From NCBI RefSeq assembly GCF_019702945.1, contig NZ_AP024749.1, forward strand, positions 1,860,001 to 1,924,000: 64,000 nucleotides of DNA, read 5' to 3'. Position 1 is the stretch's first letter. Each line of letters begins with the position of its first letter. The notes under the pieces were generated by a model. It was given only the letters and a program-made list of their open reading frames with translations. It was not told where the DNA came from and did not search any database. Position numbers and translations under genes: made by a program. This DNA comes from Flavobacterium okayamense. Its GTDB lineage: Bacteria > Bacteroidota > Bacteroidia > Flavobacteriales > Flavobacteriaceae. Positions 26,571-34,720 of the stretch are shown here, in pieces.

Positions 26571-27208
26571 TCACAATCATATCCTTTACAATAAATTCCT
26601 AAACTTTTAGTTTTAATAGAACCATCTTTTAAGATAGTAATTTCTACAGATTCTTTACTTGTAGGGTATTGATGAAATTTCATAAGATGTAATTCAAAAC
26701 CATTTTTAATTTTTCTGTATTCAGAACCTTTAATATCATCATCTAAATTATAACCATAAGTTTTAGCTAAAAGTAAAGCTTCTTCAATATTATCGATATT
26801 TCCTAAAAAAGATTTAAATTCTTCTTCTGTTTCAATAAAACGAACTATGTTGTCATTATCAATAGTTATGGCATAATTACATCTATAGCTTGGATGTCCA
26901 CCTGTGAAAAATCCTCTATTTTGACTAGGATTAAAAACTTTTTCAATTTTATTTTTTAGCGTTAAATCTCCTCCTTCAATTAAAATTATATGCTTTGACT
27001 CTCCTCCATAATGTTGAATATAACTTGCATATTGCCAGTACTTATAGTCAGAGTTTGGAATTATTTTTTTTCCTACACTATCAATATAATTGTTTTTGAT
27101 AGTATAGTTAATTGGTTGAAATTTTTCTGAAAGAATACTATTTTCTTTTTTACAAGAAATAAATAATATAATAATAATAATTGTTGTTGTTGTTGTAAGA
27201 TTCTTCAT
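26567..27208 (-). CDS. Lipoprotein of unknown function
   Basis: 213 aa with a lipoprotein signal whose hydrophobic core is built from triplet repeats: a run of five Thr then a run of Ile before LFISC (Cys19). The mature part has a Cys pair near the C-terminus (GIYCKGYDCD), possibly a disulfide, and no family I recognise. It lies two bases behind the carboxypeptidase-regulatory-like gene, so they form an operon. Its 3' end overlaps trmH by four bases. Confidence 0.68.
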   Translation of the reverse strand: MKNLTTTTTIIIIILFISCKKENSILSEKFQPINYTIKNNYIDSVGKKIIPNSDYKYWQYASYIQHYGGESKHIILIEGGDLTLKNKIEKVFNPSQNRGFFTGGHPSYRCNYAITIDNDNIVRFIETEEEFKSFLGNIDNIEEALLLAKTYGYNLDDDIKGSEYRKIKNGFELHLMKFHQYPTSKESVEITILKDGSIKTKSLGIYCKGYDCD

Positions 27209-27210
27209 TA

Positions 27211-27984
27211 TTACTTATTCTTCTTTAAAATCTTATATTCTTCATAACACGCGCTAATCGCATCTAAGATTTGCAAATCGTTTGCCGTTTTTATAAAGTA
27301 TTCAGAGTAATTACAGTTTTGTAAAATTAAAGGAATATCGTCTTTATCAACTTCTAAAAGAGCTGCCAACGTTTGTCGGTCGTATTTTGTTGCCAATAAA
27401 TCACGAATAGTATTATCTTTTTTCATTTCCTTTAGCTTTTTCATTTGTCTTGGTCGTTTACCAAAAACATTATATAAAAAATCTGCAGGATTAAATATAG
27501 ATTGAATAACTTTTCCAACAGCGCTTGGCGATTTATTACCCACTTCATAACCAGCATTTAATCCAGAAATACTATAGCGATATTGGTCTTCAATAACAGG
27601 AATAAGTTCGGTATCTACTTCAATATAACCAGTTAAATTGTATTTGCGCACAATTACTTCTTCTAATGCGTACGCTTTTTCAGTGATGGCAACTTTTGCA
27701 GTTTTGTTCTTAATCCAGTCGTTTGTTACACGAACTTTAATGGTTTCAAAACCTAAATAAGAAAATAAAATGGTATCGTTTACCTTCGCATTTAGTTCAA
27801 AAAAACCATTTCCATCAGTTACAGTTCCTTTTACACGTGTTGTATTAATTACGTGAACATTGTTGATAGGTAAACGCGTTTCAGCATTAATAACAGTTCC
27901 TTCAATTGGTGATACAATGGTGTCATTTTGGGCATTCCCAAAAAACGAAAGGCATAAAAACAAGAAAACTATAAAATATCTCAT
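27211..27984 (-). CDS. Secreted carboxypeptidase-regulatory-like domain protein
   Basis: 257 aa with a signal peptide (SFFGNAQ). Residues about 25-105 are a beta-sandwich of the CarboxypepD-regulatory-like type (GTVINAETRLPINNVHVIN, VTDGNGFFELNAKV, DTILFSYLGFETI), as found at the N-terminus of TonB receptors but here not joined to a barrel. The C-terminal 150 residues are helical and charged. The function is unknown. It leads a two-gene unit with the lipoprotein behind it. Confidence 0.8.
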   Translation of the reverse strand: MRYFIVFLFLCLSFFGNAQNDTIVSPIEGTVINAETRLPINNVHVINTTRVKGTVTDGNGFFELNAKVNDTILFSYLGFETIKVRVTNDWIKNKTAKVAITEKAYALEEVIVRKYNLTGYIEVDTELIPVIEDQYRYSISGLNAGYEVGNKSPSAVGKVIQSIFNPADFLYNVFGKRPRQMKKLKEMKKDNTIRDLLATKYDRQTLAALLEVDKDDIPLILQNCNYSEYFIKTANDLQILDAISACYEEYKILKKNK

Positions 27985-28060
27985 AAAGGCAATATTAATT
28001 CAAAAATACAAATACAGCCGAGATATTTTATAGTTTCTTAAAGTTTTATAAGAAAATTAA

Positions 28061-28780
28061 CTAAAGCTTTATTCCATTTAAACCAGTAGCACAACCAAAA
28101 AAATATTTTTCATAATTTACTTGAAGTCCATTTTTTTCAAAAATATCCTTCACTTTTCTACAATCTTGAAAAGATTCGGTATAAATCCAAAGCATTTTAT
28201 AATCATTTGGATTTCCTAAAAATAGTTTCCCAAGAATAGGTATTACTTTAGAAAGATAAAATTTGTAAAAAGTAAGTAAAAGTTTGTTCTTAGGTTTTGA
28301 TATTTCAATAAAGCTAAACATTCCATTTGGTTTTAATATTCGCTGAATTTGTTTAGCTAATAAATCAAGTTGTTCTTCATTAAAAGTTTTTAATCCATAA
28401 GCACTCGTAAGAATATCAAAATAATTATCAGGAAGGTTGTTGTTTAAAACATCTTCTTCTAGTAATAAGTGATTGTTTTTAAATAAATTTTGTGCTTTTA
28501 CTTTTGAACTTGTTATCATCTCATTAGAAAAGTCTAATGCTGTTAAATTTGAATTTGGAAATTTATTTTTTAGGTAGTTCCAATTTTCACCCAAACCAGA
28601 TAATAAATCAATTATTTCTAATTTTTGATTGGATGAATCAACTTTATTGATGAATTGTTTTCGCCAACGAATCGAAAACCCAAATGAAGTTATGAAGTTT
28701 GTTTTTTCATAAGAACCCGACATACTATTAAATAAATTTTTAACGTAGTCGGGTTCATAGATATTTTTAGATTTATTCAA
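28061..28780 (-). CDS. Class I SAM methyltransferase, UbiE/COQ5-like
   Basis: 239 aa. The N-terminal FNSMSGSYEKTNFITSFG is the UbiE-type opening. The SAM-binding motif is altered to IDLLSGLGENW from the usual DxxxGTGD, followed by LTALDFSNEMI. The family motif normally reading FGLRN is YGLKTF here. These changes and the presence of lysine-rich stretches suggest a paralogue of the menaquinone methyltransferase rather than MenG itself; the substrate is unknown. It lies 12 bases behind the DEAD-box helicase gene. Confidence 0.78.
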   Translation of the reverse strand: MNKSKNIYEPDYVKNLFNSMSGSYEKTNFITSFGFSIRWRKQFINKVDSSNQKLEIIDLLSGLGENWNYLKNKFPNSNLTALDFSNEMITSSKVKAQNLFKNNHLLLEEDVLNNNLPDNYFDILTSAYGLKTFNEEQLDLLAKQIQRILKPNGMFSFIEISKPKNKLLLTFYKFYLSKVIPILGKLFLGNPNDYKMLWIYTESFQDCRKVKDIFEKNGLQVNYEKYFFGCATGLNGIKL

Positions 28781-28792
28781 ATCTATGCTATA

Positions 28793-30697
28793 TTAGCTTC
28801 TTCTTGAGCGTTTTGCTTTTTCAAAAAAACCTTTTGAATTATCTGAAGAAGAACTTCTTCTTCCCGAATTTTCTCCAGCAGGTTTACTATCGCGTCTTCT
28901 TTCTCCGCCTCTTTCATTTCTATCACTACGCTTTCTATCACCACCTTCGCTTCTTCTCGCTGAAGACTCACGTCTTCCGCTATCACGACCTCCGTCTCTT
29001 CTTCCTCCGTCACGACCACCTTCACGTCTTCCGCCATCACGACCTCCGTCTCTTCTTCCACCACGACCACCGTGATCTCTTCTTCCGCTATTGCGACTTC
29101 CGTCATTTTTAGAAATTTCAACATTAATTTTTCTTCCTTCTAAGTGAATACTATTAAATGTTTCCATTACTTTTTCAGCATGTTCAGCATCTGTATTAAA
29201 GAAAGAGAAACCTTCTTTTACATCAACTTTAAACACGTCGTCTTTTCCAAACTCTAATGTATCACGTAAGAAGTCTTTTAAAGACATCCAATCGAAATTA
29301 TCTCTAGAACCAATGTTGATGAAATAACGAACCGATCCTTCTGTTGGAATTTCACCTTTTGAACCACTAATACTTACCGAAGTTAAATCTCTCGATTTTT
29401 TATAATAATCTAAGAAACGATTGAATTCAACAGAAACTACTTTCTTGATTAATTCCTCTCTTGGAATATCCTTTAAAACTTCCTCAATTGCTGGCAAATA
29501 CGTGTCAATTTCGTGATCGATTTCAACGTCTTTAATACGATTTGCTAAGTGGAATAACTGAATTTCGCAGATTTCAATTCCTGAAGGAATTGGTTTTTCT
29601 TCGAATTTCGTTTGAATGATTTTTTCAATTTGGTGAATCTTACGAATTTCACTTTTTGTAATAATCACTAATGAAGTTCCTGATTTTCCAGCACGACCAG
29701 TACGACCCGAACGGTGCGTATACGTTTCAATTTCGTCTGGTAATTGGTAGTTAATTACGTGCGTAATATCGTCTACGTCGATTCCACGAGCAGCAACATC
29801 AGTAGCTACTAACATTTGAATTTGACGCTGACGGAACGATTTCATTACAGAATCACGTTGTGTTTGTGATAAATCCCCATGTAACGCTGCAGCATTGTAA
29901 CCGTCTTCAATTAATTTATCTGCAATAGCTTGAGTATCACGTTTTGTTCTACAAAAAACTACTGAGAAAATATCTGGATTAGCATCTGCTAAACGTTTTA
30001 AAGCAGAGTAACGATCACGACCATTTACCACATAAAACTCGTGCGAAACATTAACGTTACCCGAGTTTTTATGTCCCACTGTAATTTCAAGAGGTTTACG
30101 CATAAACTCTCTGGCTATACGAGCTACTTCTTGAGGCATTGTTGCAGAAAATAACCAAGTAGATTTGTTTTCAGGTGTATCTGATAAAATAGCTGTAATG
30201 TCTTCATAGAATCCCATGTTTAACATTTCATCAGCTTCGTCAAGCACACAGAAATCGATATTTTTAATATTAACCATTCCACGGTTAATCATGTCTTGCA
30301 TACGACCAGGGGTAGCAACAATAATTTGTGCTCCTCTTTTAATTTCTTTAGCTTGTTCGTTGATGTTAGCACCACCATAAACAGCAACAGTATGTAAACC
30401 TTTAACGTATTTTGAATACTGTTTAATTTCATTAGTAATTTGTAAACACAATTCTCTCGTAGGAGAAAGTACTAAAGCTTGTGTGTTACGATTTTCGGCA
30501 TCAATTTTTTGAATTAGTGGAAAACCAAAAGCTGCGGTTTTACCAGTTCCTGTTTGTGCCAAAGCAACAATATCAGTGTCTTTTTCTAATAAAATAGGAA
30601 TCGCCTTTTCCTGTACTTCCGATGGATTTTCAAATCCAAGGTCTTTTATCGCCAGCTGTAGCGATTCATTAAGACCCAATTGTTCAAATTTATTCAT
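28793..30697 (-). CDS. DEAD-box RNA helicase with DbpA domain and Arg/Gly-rich tail
   Basis: 634 aa from the ATG at 30697 (MNKFEQLGLNESL); the ATG at 30721 lies upstream and overlaps the promoter box. The core has the Q motif, AQTGTGKTAAF, PTRELCLQI, DEADEMLNMGF, SATMP, and the second lobe with ARGIDVDDITHVIN and HRSGRTGRAG. Residues about 465-545 form a DbpA-type RNA-binding fold. The last 90 residues are an Arg/Gly/Asp-rich tail of RRDGGRDGG-like units, probably disordered and RNA-binding. It should act in ribosome assembly or cold adaptation, as related CsdA/DeaD proteins do. Confidence 0.92.
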   Translation of the reverse strand: MNKFEQLGLNESLQLAIKDLGFENPSEVQEKAIPILLEKDTDIVALAQTGTGKTAAFGFPLIQKIDAENRNTQALVLSPTRELCLQITNEIKQYSKYVKGLHTVAVYGGANINEQAKEIKRGAQIIVATPGRMQDMINRGMVNIKNIDFCVLDEADEMLNMGFYEDITAILSDTPENKSTWLFSATMPQEVARIAREFMRKPLEITVGHKNSGNVNVSHEFYVVNGRDRYSALKRLADANPDIFSVVFCRTKRDTQAIADKLIEDGYNAAALHGDLSQTQRDSVMKSFRQRQIQMLVATDVAARGIDVDDITHVINYQLPDEIETYTHRSGRTGRAGKSGTSLVIITKSEIRKIHQIEKIIQTKFEEKPIPSGIEICEIQLFHLANRIKDVEIDHEIDTYLPAIEEVLKDIPREELIKKVVSVEFNRFLDYYKKSRDLTSVSISGSKGEIPTEGSVRYFINIGSRDNFDWMSLKDFLRDTLEFGKDDVFKVDVKEGFSFFNTDAEHAEKVMETFNSIHLEGRKINVEISKNDGSRNSGRRDHGGRGGRRDGGRDGGRREGGRDGGRRDGGRDSGRRESSARRSEGGDRKRSDRNERGGERRRDSKPAGENSGRRSSSSDNSKGFFEKAKRSRRS

Positions 30698-30718
30698 GTA
30701 TGTATTTAAAATTGGGTG

Positions 30719-30726
30719 CAAATGTA
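30719..30726 (-). promoter_or_regulatory. -7 promoter box of the DEAD-box helicase gene
   Basis: TACATTTG on the minus strand, 21 bases before the ATG at 30697. It overlaps the alternative ATG at 30721 and so argues against it. Confidence 0.5.
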
Positions 30727-30853
30727 CTGCTATTTAATGAGATAATCTAATTTGTTATGAATTGATTATCAATTAATTAAATTAAAACTCTCTTAAAAAC
30801 AAGATGAAAAGCCTTTTTTTGTATGAAATTAGGGTATGAAATGAAAGGATTGA

Positions 30854-30861
30854 TACCTTTG
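30854..30861 (+). promoter_or_regulatory. -7 promoter box of the TRIC-type channel gene
   Basis: TACCTTTG, 14 bases before the GTG start at 30876. Confidence 0.5.
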
Positions 30862-30875
30862 TAAAAAAGAAAAAA

Positions 30876-31484
30876 GTGATTGAAATATTAGACATTATTG
30901 GTGTTTTTGTCTTTGCTATTTCGGGAGTTTTAGCAGCCATAAATAAGAAACTGGATTTATTTGGTGTTTTTATAATTGCTTTCGTTACAGCTTTAGGAGG
31001 AGGAACTTTACGTGATGTATTAATTGGGAGAACTCCAGTAGGATGGATGCAAGATTTAAACTATGTTTATCTTATTATTGCAGGTTATTTTATAGCTATT
31101 TTCTTTAGAAATTATTTGAATAAACTTCGTTTGTCCCTTTTTCTTTTTGATACGATTGGTTTGGGAGTTTTTACATTAATAGGAATTGAAAAAGGGTTAG
31201 AATATGGATTACATCCTGTTATTTGTATTGCTTTAGGAACAATTACAGCAACGTTTGGTGGATTAATTCGTGATATTTTATGTAATGAAATTCCGCTTTT
31301 ACTTCGTAAGGGGACAATCTATGCTACAATATGTATTATAGGAGGTGTTTTGTTTTTTATATTGCGAAAGTTTAATCTTCAAGATTCAATAAATGAATTA
31401 GTAACCTCTTTATTTATAATAGCATTTAGATTAGCAGCGGTTAAATACAAAATGAGTTTACCTGTTTTAACAATAAAATCTTAA
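30876..31484 (+). CDS. TRIC/YadS-family membrane channel (UPF0126)
   Basis: 202 aa starting at a GTG placed just after a promoter box. About seven membrane segments form two repeated units, each with a glycine-rich kinked helix: ALGGGTLRDVLIGRTPVGW in the first and FGGLIRDILCNEIPLLL in the second. These paired GG/RD motifs define bacterial homologues of trimeric intracellular cation channels, which pass K+ or related monovalent cations. The family assignment is firm; the physiological ion is not. Its 3' end overlaps rdgB by four bases. Confidence 0.88.
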   Translation: MIEILDIIGVFVFAISGVLAAINKKLDLFGVFIIAFVTALGGGTLRDVLIGRTPVGWMQDLNYVYLIIAGYFIAIFFRNYLNKLRLSLFLFDTIGLGVFTLIGIEKGLEYGLHPVICIALGTITATFGGLIRDILCNEIPLLLRKGTIYATICIIGGVLFFILRKFNLQDSINELVTSLFIIAFRLAAVKYKMSLPVLTIKS

Positions 31485-32056
31485 AGTGTTTCTAAAAGAG
31501 AAATAAGTTTACGAGTTGCAATTCCACGATGACTTAATTTAGCTTTTTCGCTCATTTCCATTTCGGCAAATGTTGTAGAAAATCCCTCTGGTACAAAAAT
31601 AGGATCGTAGCCAAAACCTTTTGTTCCTCTTTTTTCTGAAATTATTTCACCTTTAATAATACCTTCAAAAAGATGTTGATCATTATTAATATTTAAAGCA
31701 ATAATTGTTTTGAATTGTGCTTTTCGATTCGATTTATCTCTAAGATTAAAGAGAAGCTTATTCATGTTATCATCGGCATTTTTTTGCTCGCCAGCATAAC
31801 GTGCAGAAAAAACTCCAGGTTCTCCTTTTAACGTCTCAACTTCTAAACCGGTATCATCTGCAAAGCAAGGATAACCATATTTTTCAGAAACATAGTTAGC
31901 TTTTATAATTGCATTTCCTTCAATAGTGTTAGAGGTTTCAGGGATATCTTCAGTGCAACCTATATCTTCTAAACTTAGAAGTTCAATTGATTTTGGCAGC
32001 ATTTGTTTAATTTCGGCAATTTTATTCTGATTGTTTGAAGCAAATACTAATTTCAT
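31481..32056 (-). CDS. rdgB: XTP/dITP diphosphatase (non-canonical purine NTP pyrophosphatase)
   Basis: 191 aa. It hydrolyses dITP, XTP and dXTP to monophosphates, keeping deaminated purines out of nucleic acids. The family motifs LVFASNNQNKIAEI, CFADDTGLEVETL, SARYAG, GFGYDPIFVP and LSHRGIA are all present in order. The 5' region carries an unusual GC-rich hairpin (32078-32105), see findings. Confidence 0.95.
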   Translation of the reverse strand: MKLVFASNNQNKIAEIKQMLPKSIELLSLEDIGCTEDIPETSNTIEGNAIIKANYVSEKYGYPCFADDTGLEVETLKGEPGVFSARYAGEQKNADDNMNKLLFNLRDKSNRKAQFKTIIALNINNDQHLFEGIIKGEIISEKRGTKGFGYDPIFVPEGFSTTFAEMEMSEKAKLSHRGIATRKLISLLETL

Positions 32057-32077
32057 TGAGAAATGGTTTAAAAGTAC

Positions 32078-32105
32078 AAAAGCCGAGGTGGAGCCCCCGA
32101 CTTTT
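32078..32105 (-). terminator. GC-rich hairpin with T-rich tail upstream of rdgB
   Basis: On the minus strand AAAAGTCGGGG and CCTCGGCTTTT pair (two G-U pairs) around GCTCCA, then TTTTGTACTTTT follows. It has the form of an intrinsic terminator but lies 22 bases before the rdgB ATG. It may be an attenuator or the end of a short RNA that starts near 32137. Confidence 0.45.
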
Positions 32106-32142
32106 ATGGTGAATGTGTAACCACATTTCTGTGCATTCTGTG

Positions 32143-32150
32143 CAAATATA
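32143..32150 (-). promoter_or_regulatory. -7 promoter box, minus strand, upstream of rdgB
   Basis: TATATTTG on the minus strand. Transcription from it would begin about 80 bases before the rdgB ATG and run through the hairpin at 32078-32105. Confidence 0.45.
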
Positions 32151-32218
32151 CACTTTAAATTTGAATACCTAAACTAATTACTTAAAAAAATAAATTATAA
32201 AAAACTCATTTTTATTTC

Positions 32219-32226
32219 TATTTTTG
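32219..32226 (+). promoter_or_regulatory. -7 promoter box of the alpha-oxoamine synthase gene
   Basis: TATTTTTG. It covers the TTG at 32224 that could be read as a start and thereby supports the ATG at 32254. Confidence 0.5.
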
Positions 32227-32253
32227 TCCCGTTTTTTTAACACATATTACATT

Positions 32254-33516
32254 ATGGTGAAAGATTTATTTGCAAGAATACAAGATAATAAAGGTCCTTT
32301 AGGGAAATGGGCATCACAAGCAGAAGGATATTATGTTTTTCCTAAGTTAGAAGGGGAATTAGGGCCAAGAATGGAGTTCCATGGAAAGAAAATATTAAAC
32401 TGGTCTATCAATGATTATTTAGGTTTAGCAAATCATCCTGAGATTAGAAAAGCAGATGCAGAGGCAGCTCAACAATGGGGAGCAGCTTACCCAATGGGTG
32501 CTCGTATGATGAGCGGACATACAAAATATCACGAACAATTAGAAAATGAATTAGCTGCTTTCGTTATGAAAGAAGCTGCTTATTTATTAAACTTTGGTTA
32601 CCAAGGTATGGTTTCAATTATTGATGCTTTAGTAACTAAAAATGATATTATAGTTTATGATGTAGATTCTCACGCTTGTATAATTGATGGTGTTCGTTTA
32701 CATATGGGTAAACGTTTTACTTATAAGCATAATGATTTAGAGAGTATGGAGAAAAACCTTCAGAGAGCTACTAAAATGGCTCAAGAAACTGGAGGAGGAA
32801 TTTTATTCATTACTGAAGGTGTTTTCGGAATGCGTGGTCAACAAGGAAAATTAAAAGAAATTGTTGCCATGAAAGAAAAATATAATTTCCGTTTATTAGT
32901 TGACGATGCTCACGGATTTGGTACTTTAGGTAAAACGGGTGCAGGCGCAGGTGAGGAGCAAGGTTGTCAAGACGGAATTGATGTGTATTTCTCAACATTC
33001 GCAAAATCAATGGCAAACATTGGAGCATTTGTTGCTGCAGATAAAGATATTATTGATTATTTAAAATACAATTTACGTTCACAAATGTTTGCTAAAGCGT
33101 TACCAATGATTCAAACAATTGGTTCATTAAAACGTTTAGAAATGTTACGTAATTCTTCTGAAATTAAAGATAAATTATGGGAAAACGTAAATGCTTTACA
33201 AAATGGATTAAAGAGTAGAGGTTTCAATATTGGTGATACAAATACATGTATTACACCAGTTTATTTAGAAGGTTCTATTCCAGAAGCAATGGTAATGGTG
33301 AACGATTTACGTGAAAATTATGGTATTTTCTTATCGATTGTTGTTTATCCGGTTATTCCAAAAGGTATTATCTTATTAAGAATGATTCCAACTGCTTCAC
33401 ATACCATGCAAGATATAGATGAAACATTAGCCGCTTTTGAAGCTATCCGTGAAAAATTAGTAAACGGAACTTACAAGAAAATAGCTGAAGCTAATGTTGT
33501 AGATATGGAAAAATAA
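32254..33516 (+). CDS. Alpha-oxoamine synthase family PLP enzyme (serine palmitoyl- or cysteate acyl-transferase like)
   Basis: 420 aa from the ATG at 32254 (MVKDLFARIQ). Fold type I PLP enzyme that condenses an amino acid with an acyl thioester. Seen in sequence: NDYLGLANHPEI, HACIIDG, FITEGVFGMRG, LLVDDAHGFGTLG, and the PLP lysine in STFAKSMANIG (Lys251). The family includes KBL, BioF, ALA synthase, serine palmitoyltransferase and the cysteate acyltransferase that starts sulfonolipid (capnine) synthesis in Flavobacterium. A lipid role is therefore likely, but the substrate cannot be read off. Transcribed alone and closed by a strong terminator. Confidence 0.85.
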   Translation: MVKDLFARIQDNKGPLGKWASQAEGYYVFPKLEGELGPRMEFHGKKILNWSINDYLGLANHPEIRKADAEAAQQWGAAYPMGARMMSGHTKYHEQLENELAAFVMKEAAYLLNFGYQGMVSIIDALVTKNDIIVYDVDSHACIIDGVRLHMGKRFTYKHNDLESMEKNLQRATKMAQETGGGILFITEGVFGMRGQQGKLKEIVAMKEKYNFRLLVDDAHGFGTLGKTGAGAGEEQGCQDGIDVYFSTFAKSMANIGAFVAADKDIIDYLKYNLRSQMFAKALPMIQTIGSLKRLEMLRNSSEIKDKLWENVNALQNGLKSRGFNIGDTNTCITPVYLEGSIPEAMVMVNDLRENYGIFLSIVVYPVIPKGIILLRMIPTASHTMQDIDETLAAFEAIREKLVNGTYKKIAEANVVDMEK

Positions 33517-33534
33517 TTTTTTACAAATTATAAC

Positions 33535-33570
33535 CCAAAAAAGCCACTTGTTTACAAGTGGCTTTTTTTT
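33535..33570. terminator. Hairpin terminator after the alpha-oxoamine synthase gene
   Basis: AAAAAAGCCACTTG (33537-33550) pairs with CAAGTGGCTTTTTT (33555-33568). A and T runs on both sides suit both convergent units. Confidence 0.85.
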
Positions 33571-33601
33571 ACAAATTAAAAAATAGTTTAATTAAGTTGT
33601 T

Positions 33602-34720
33602 TTAAATTTCTTTATAGTATGTCGCACGCATTTTATTAATTTTTGGATCAAAGTTTTTCCATAAATTATGAATGGCATGATTTTCTACTAGTTCAGGAGT
33701 GCTAATGCATGTTTTAATTCCTTTCTCTTTAAATACTTTGTAATATTCGGCCATTATTAATGCCGTGATTCCTTTATTTTGATATTCTGGTGTAACACCA
33801 ATTAAATAGAAAACAGCTTCTTTAGAATTCTTTTTAGCATCTAAAATATGCCACCATCCAAAAGGAAATAATCTTCCATTCGCTTTTTGAAGTGCTTGTG
33901 CAAAATTAGGCATTACAATAGCAAATGCTAGAATATTATTTTCTTTATCTAAGATAAATTTTATGTATTCAGGATTAATGAATTTTATAAATTTACTTTT
34001 AATGTTATCAATTTGTTCAGGTGTAACAGCAACAAATGAATCTAATTTACTATACGTGTCATTAAACAACTGAAACATGCCGTCTACGTAAGGTAATATT
34101 TCAGATGTTTTAGTAAAGTTCTTAACTTTAATATCGTAACGTTTTTCGATAAGGTTACTAGCTCTTAAATATGCATCAGCATTAACATTGTCAAAAGAAA
34201 AAATAGTTTCTTGCCAAATTTTTTCTTGTTTAAAGCCTAATTTTTCAAAATGCTCTTTATAGTATGGCATACTATACCAAGATATTGCAGTGCTCAGTTG
34301 ATCAAAGCCTTCTATTAGTACACCTACTTTATCTAGATTAGAAAAACCTAAAGGCCCTTCAATGTGATCCATTCCTTTTTCTTGGCCAAATTTACTAACT
34401 TCGTCTAATAAAGCTCTAGTAACTTCTATATCATCAATTACGTCAAACCAACCGAATCTTGTTTTTTTCTTTCCTAAACTTTCAACTTCTATTCGGTTAA
34501 TTATTGCAGCAACTTTACCTACAATTTTATTGTTTTTATAGGCTAATAGTAGTTTAACATCGCAATTTTTTAGATTTGGGTTTTTTTGATTGTCAAAAGT
34601 TTCCATTTCTTCTGAAATTAAAGGCGCAACCCATGCATCATTGCCCTTAAATAAATCAAAAGAAAATAAAATAAAGTCTTTTAATTCTTTTTTTGTGGTA
34701 ACTTCTTTAATTGTAATCAT
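33602..34720 (-). CDS. GNAT-like N-acyltransferase superfamily protein (YghO-like)
   Basis: 372 aa. It has the look of the larger YghO-type proteins: an N-terminal FDLFKGNDAWVAPLISEE, a central GPLGFSNLDKVGVLIEGFD, and a C-terminal GNAT-like core with LIGVTPEYQNKGITALIM (acetyl-CoA-binding loop) and NHAIHNLWKNF. Proteins of this class have been linked to acylation of small molecules or lipids; the substrate is unknown. It faces the alpha-oxoamine synthase gene, a pairing that hints at a lipid role. Its ATG overlaps the stop of the upstream gene in TAATG. Confidence 0.78.
   Translation of the reverse strand: MITIKEVTTKKELKDFILFSFDLFKGNDAWVAPLISEEMETFDNQKNPNLKNCDVKLLLAYKNNKIVGKVAAIINRIEVESLGKKKTRFGWFDVIDDIEVTRALLDEVSKFGQEKGMDHIEGPLGFSNLDKVGVLIEGFDQLSTAISWYSMPYYKEHFEKLGFKQEKIWQETIFSFDNVNADAYLRASNLIEKRYDIKVKNFTKTSEILPYVDGMFQLFNDTYSKLDSFVAVTPEQIDNIKSKFIKFINPEYIKFILDKENNILAFAIVMPNFAQALQKANGRLFPFGWWHILDAKKNSKEAVFYLIGVTPEYQNKGITALIMAEYYKVFKEKGIKTCISTPELVENHAIHNLWKNFDPKINKMRATYYKEI

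Noticed and set aside
28783..29124. Open frames on both strands overlapping the helicase tail
   Set aside because: They are low-complexity (Val/Glu-rich or His/Phe-rich) products of the repeated Arg/Gly codons read in other frames; no start signals.
32224..32253. TTG start for the alpha-oxoamine synthase
   Set aside because: It lies inside the TATTTTTG box; the ATG at 32254 begins the conserved sequence.
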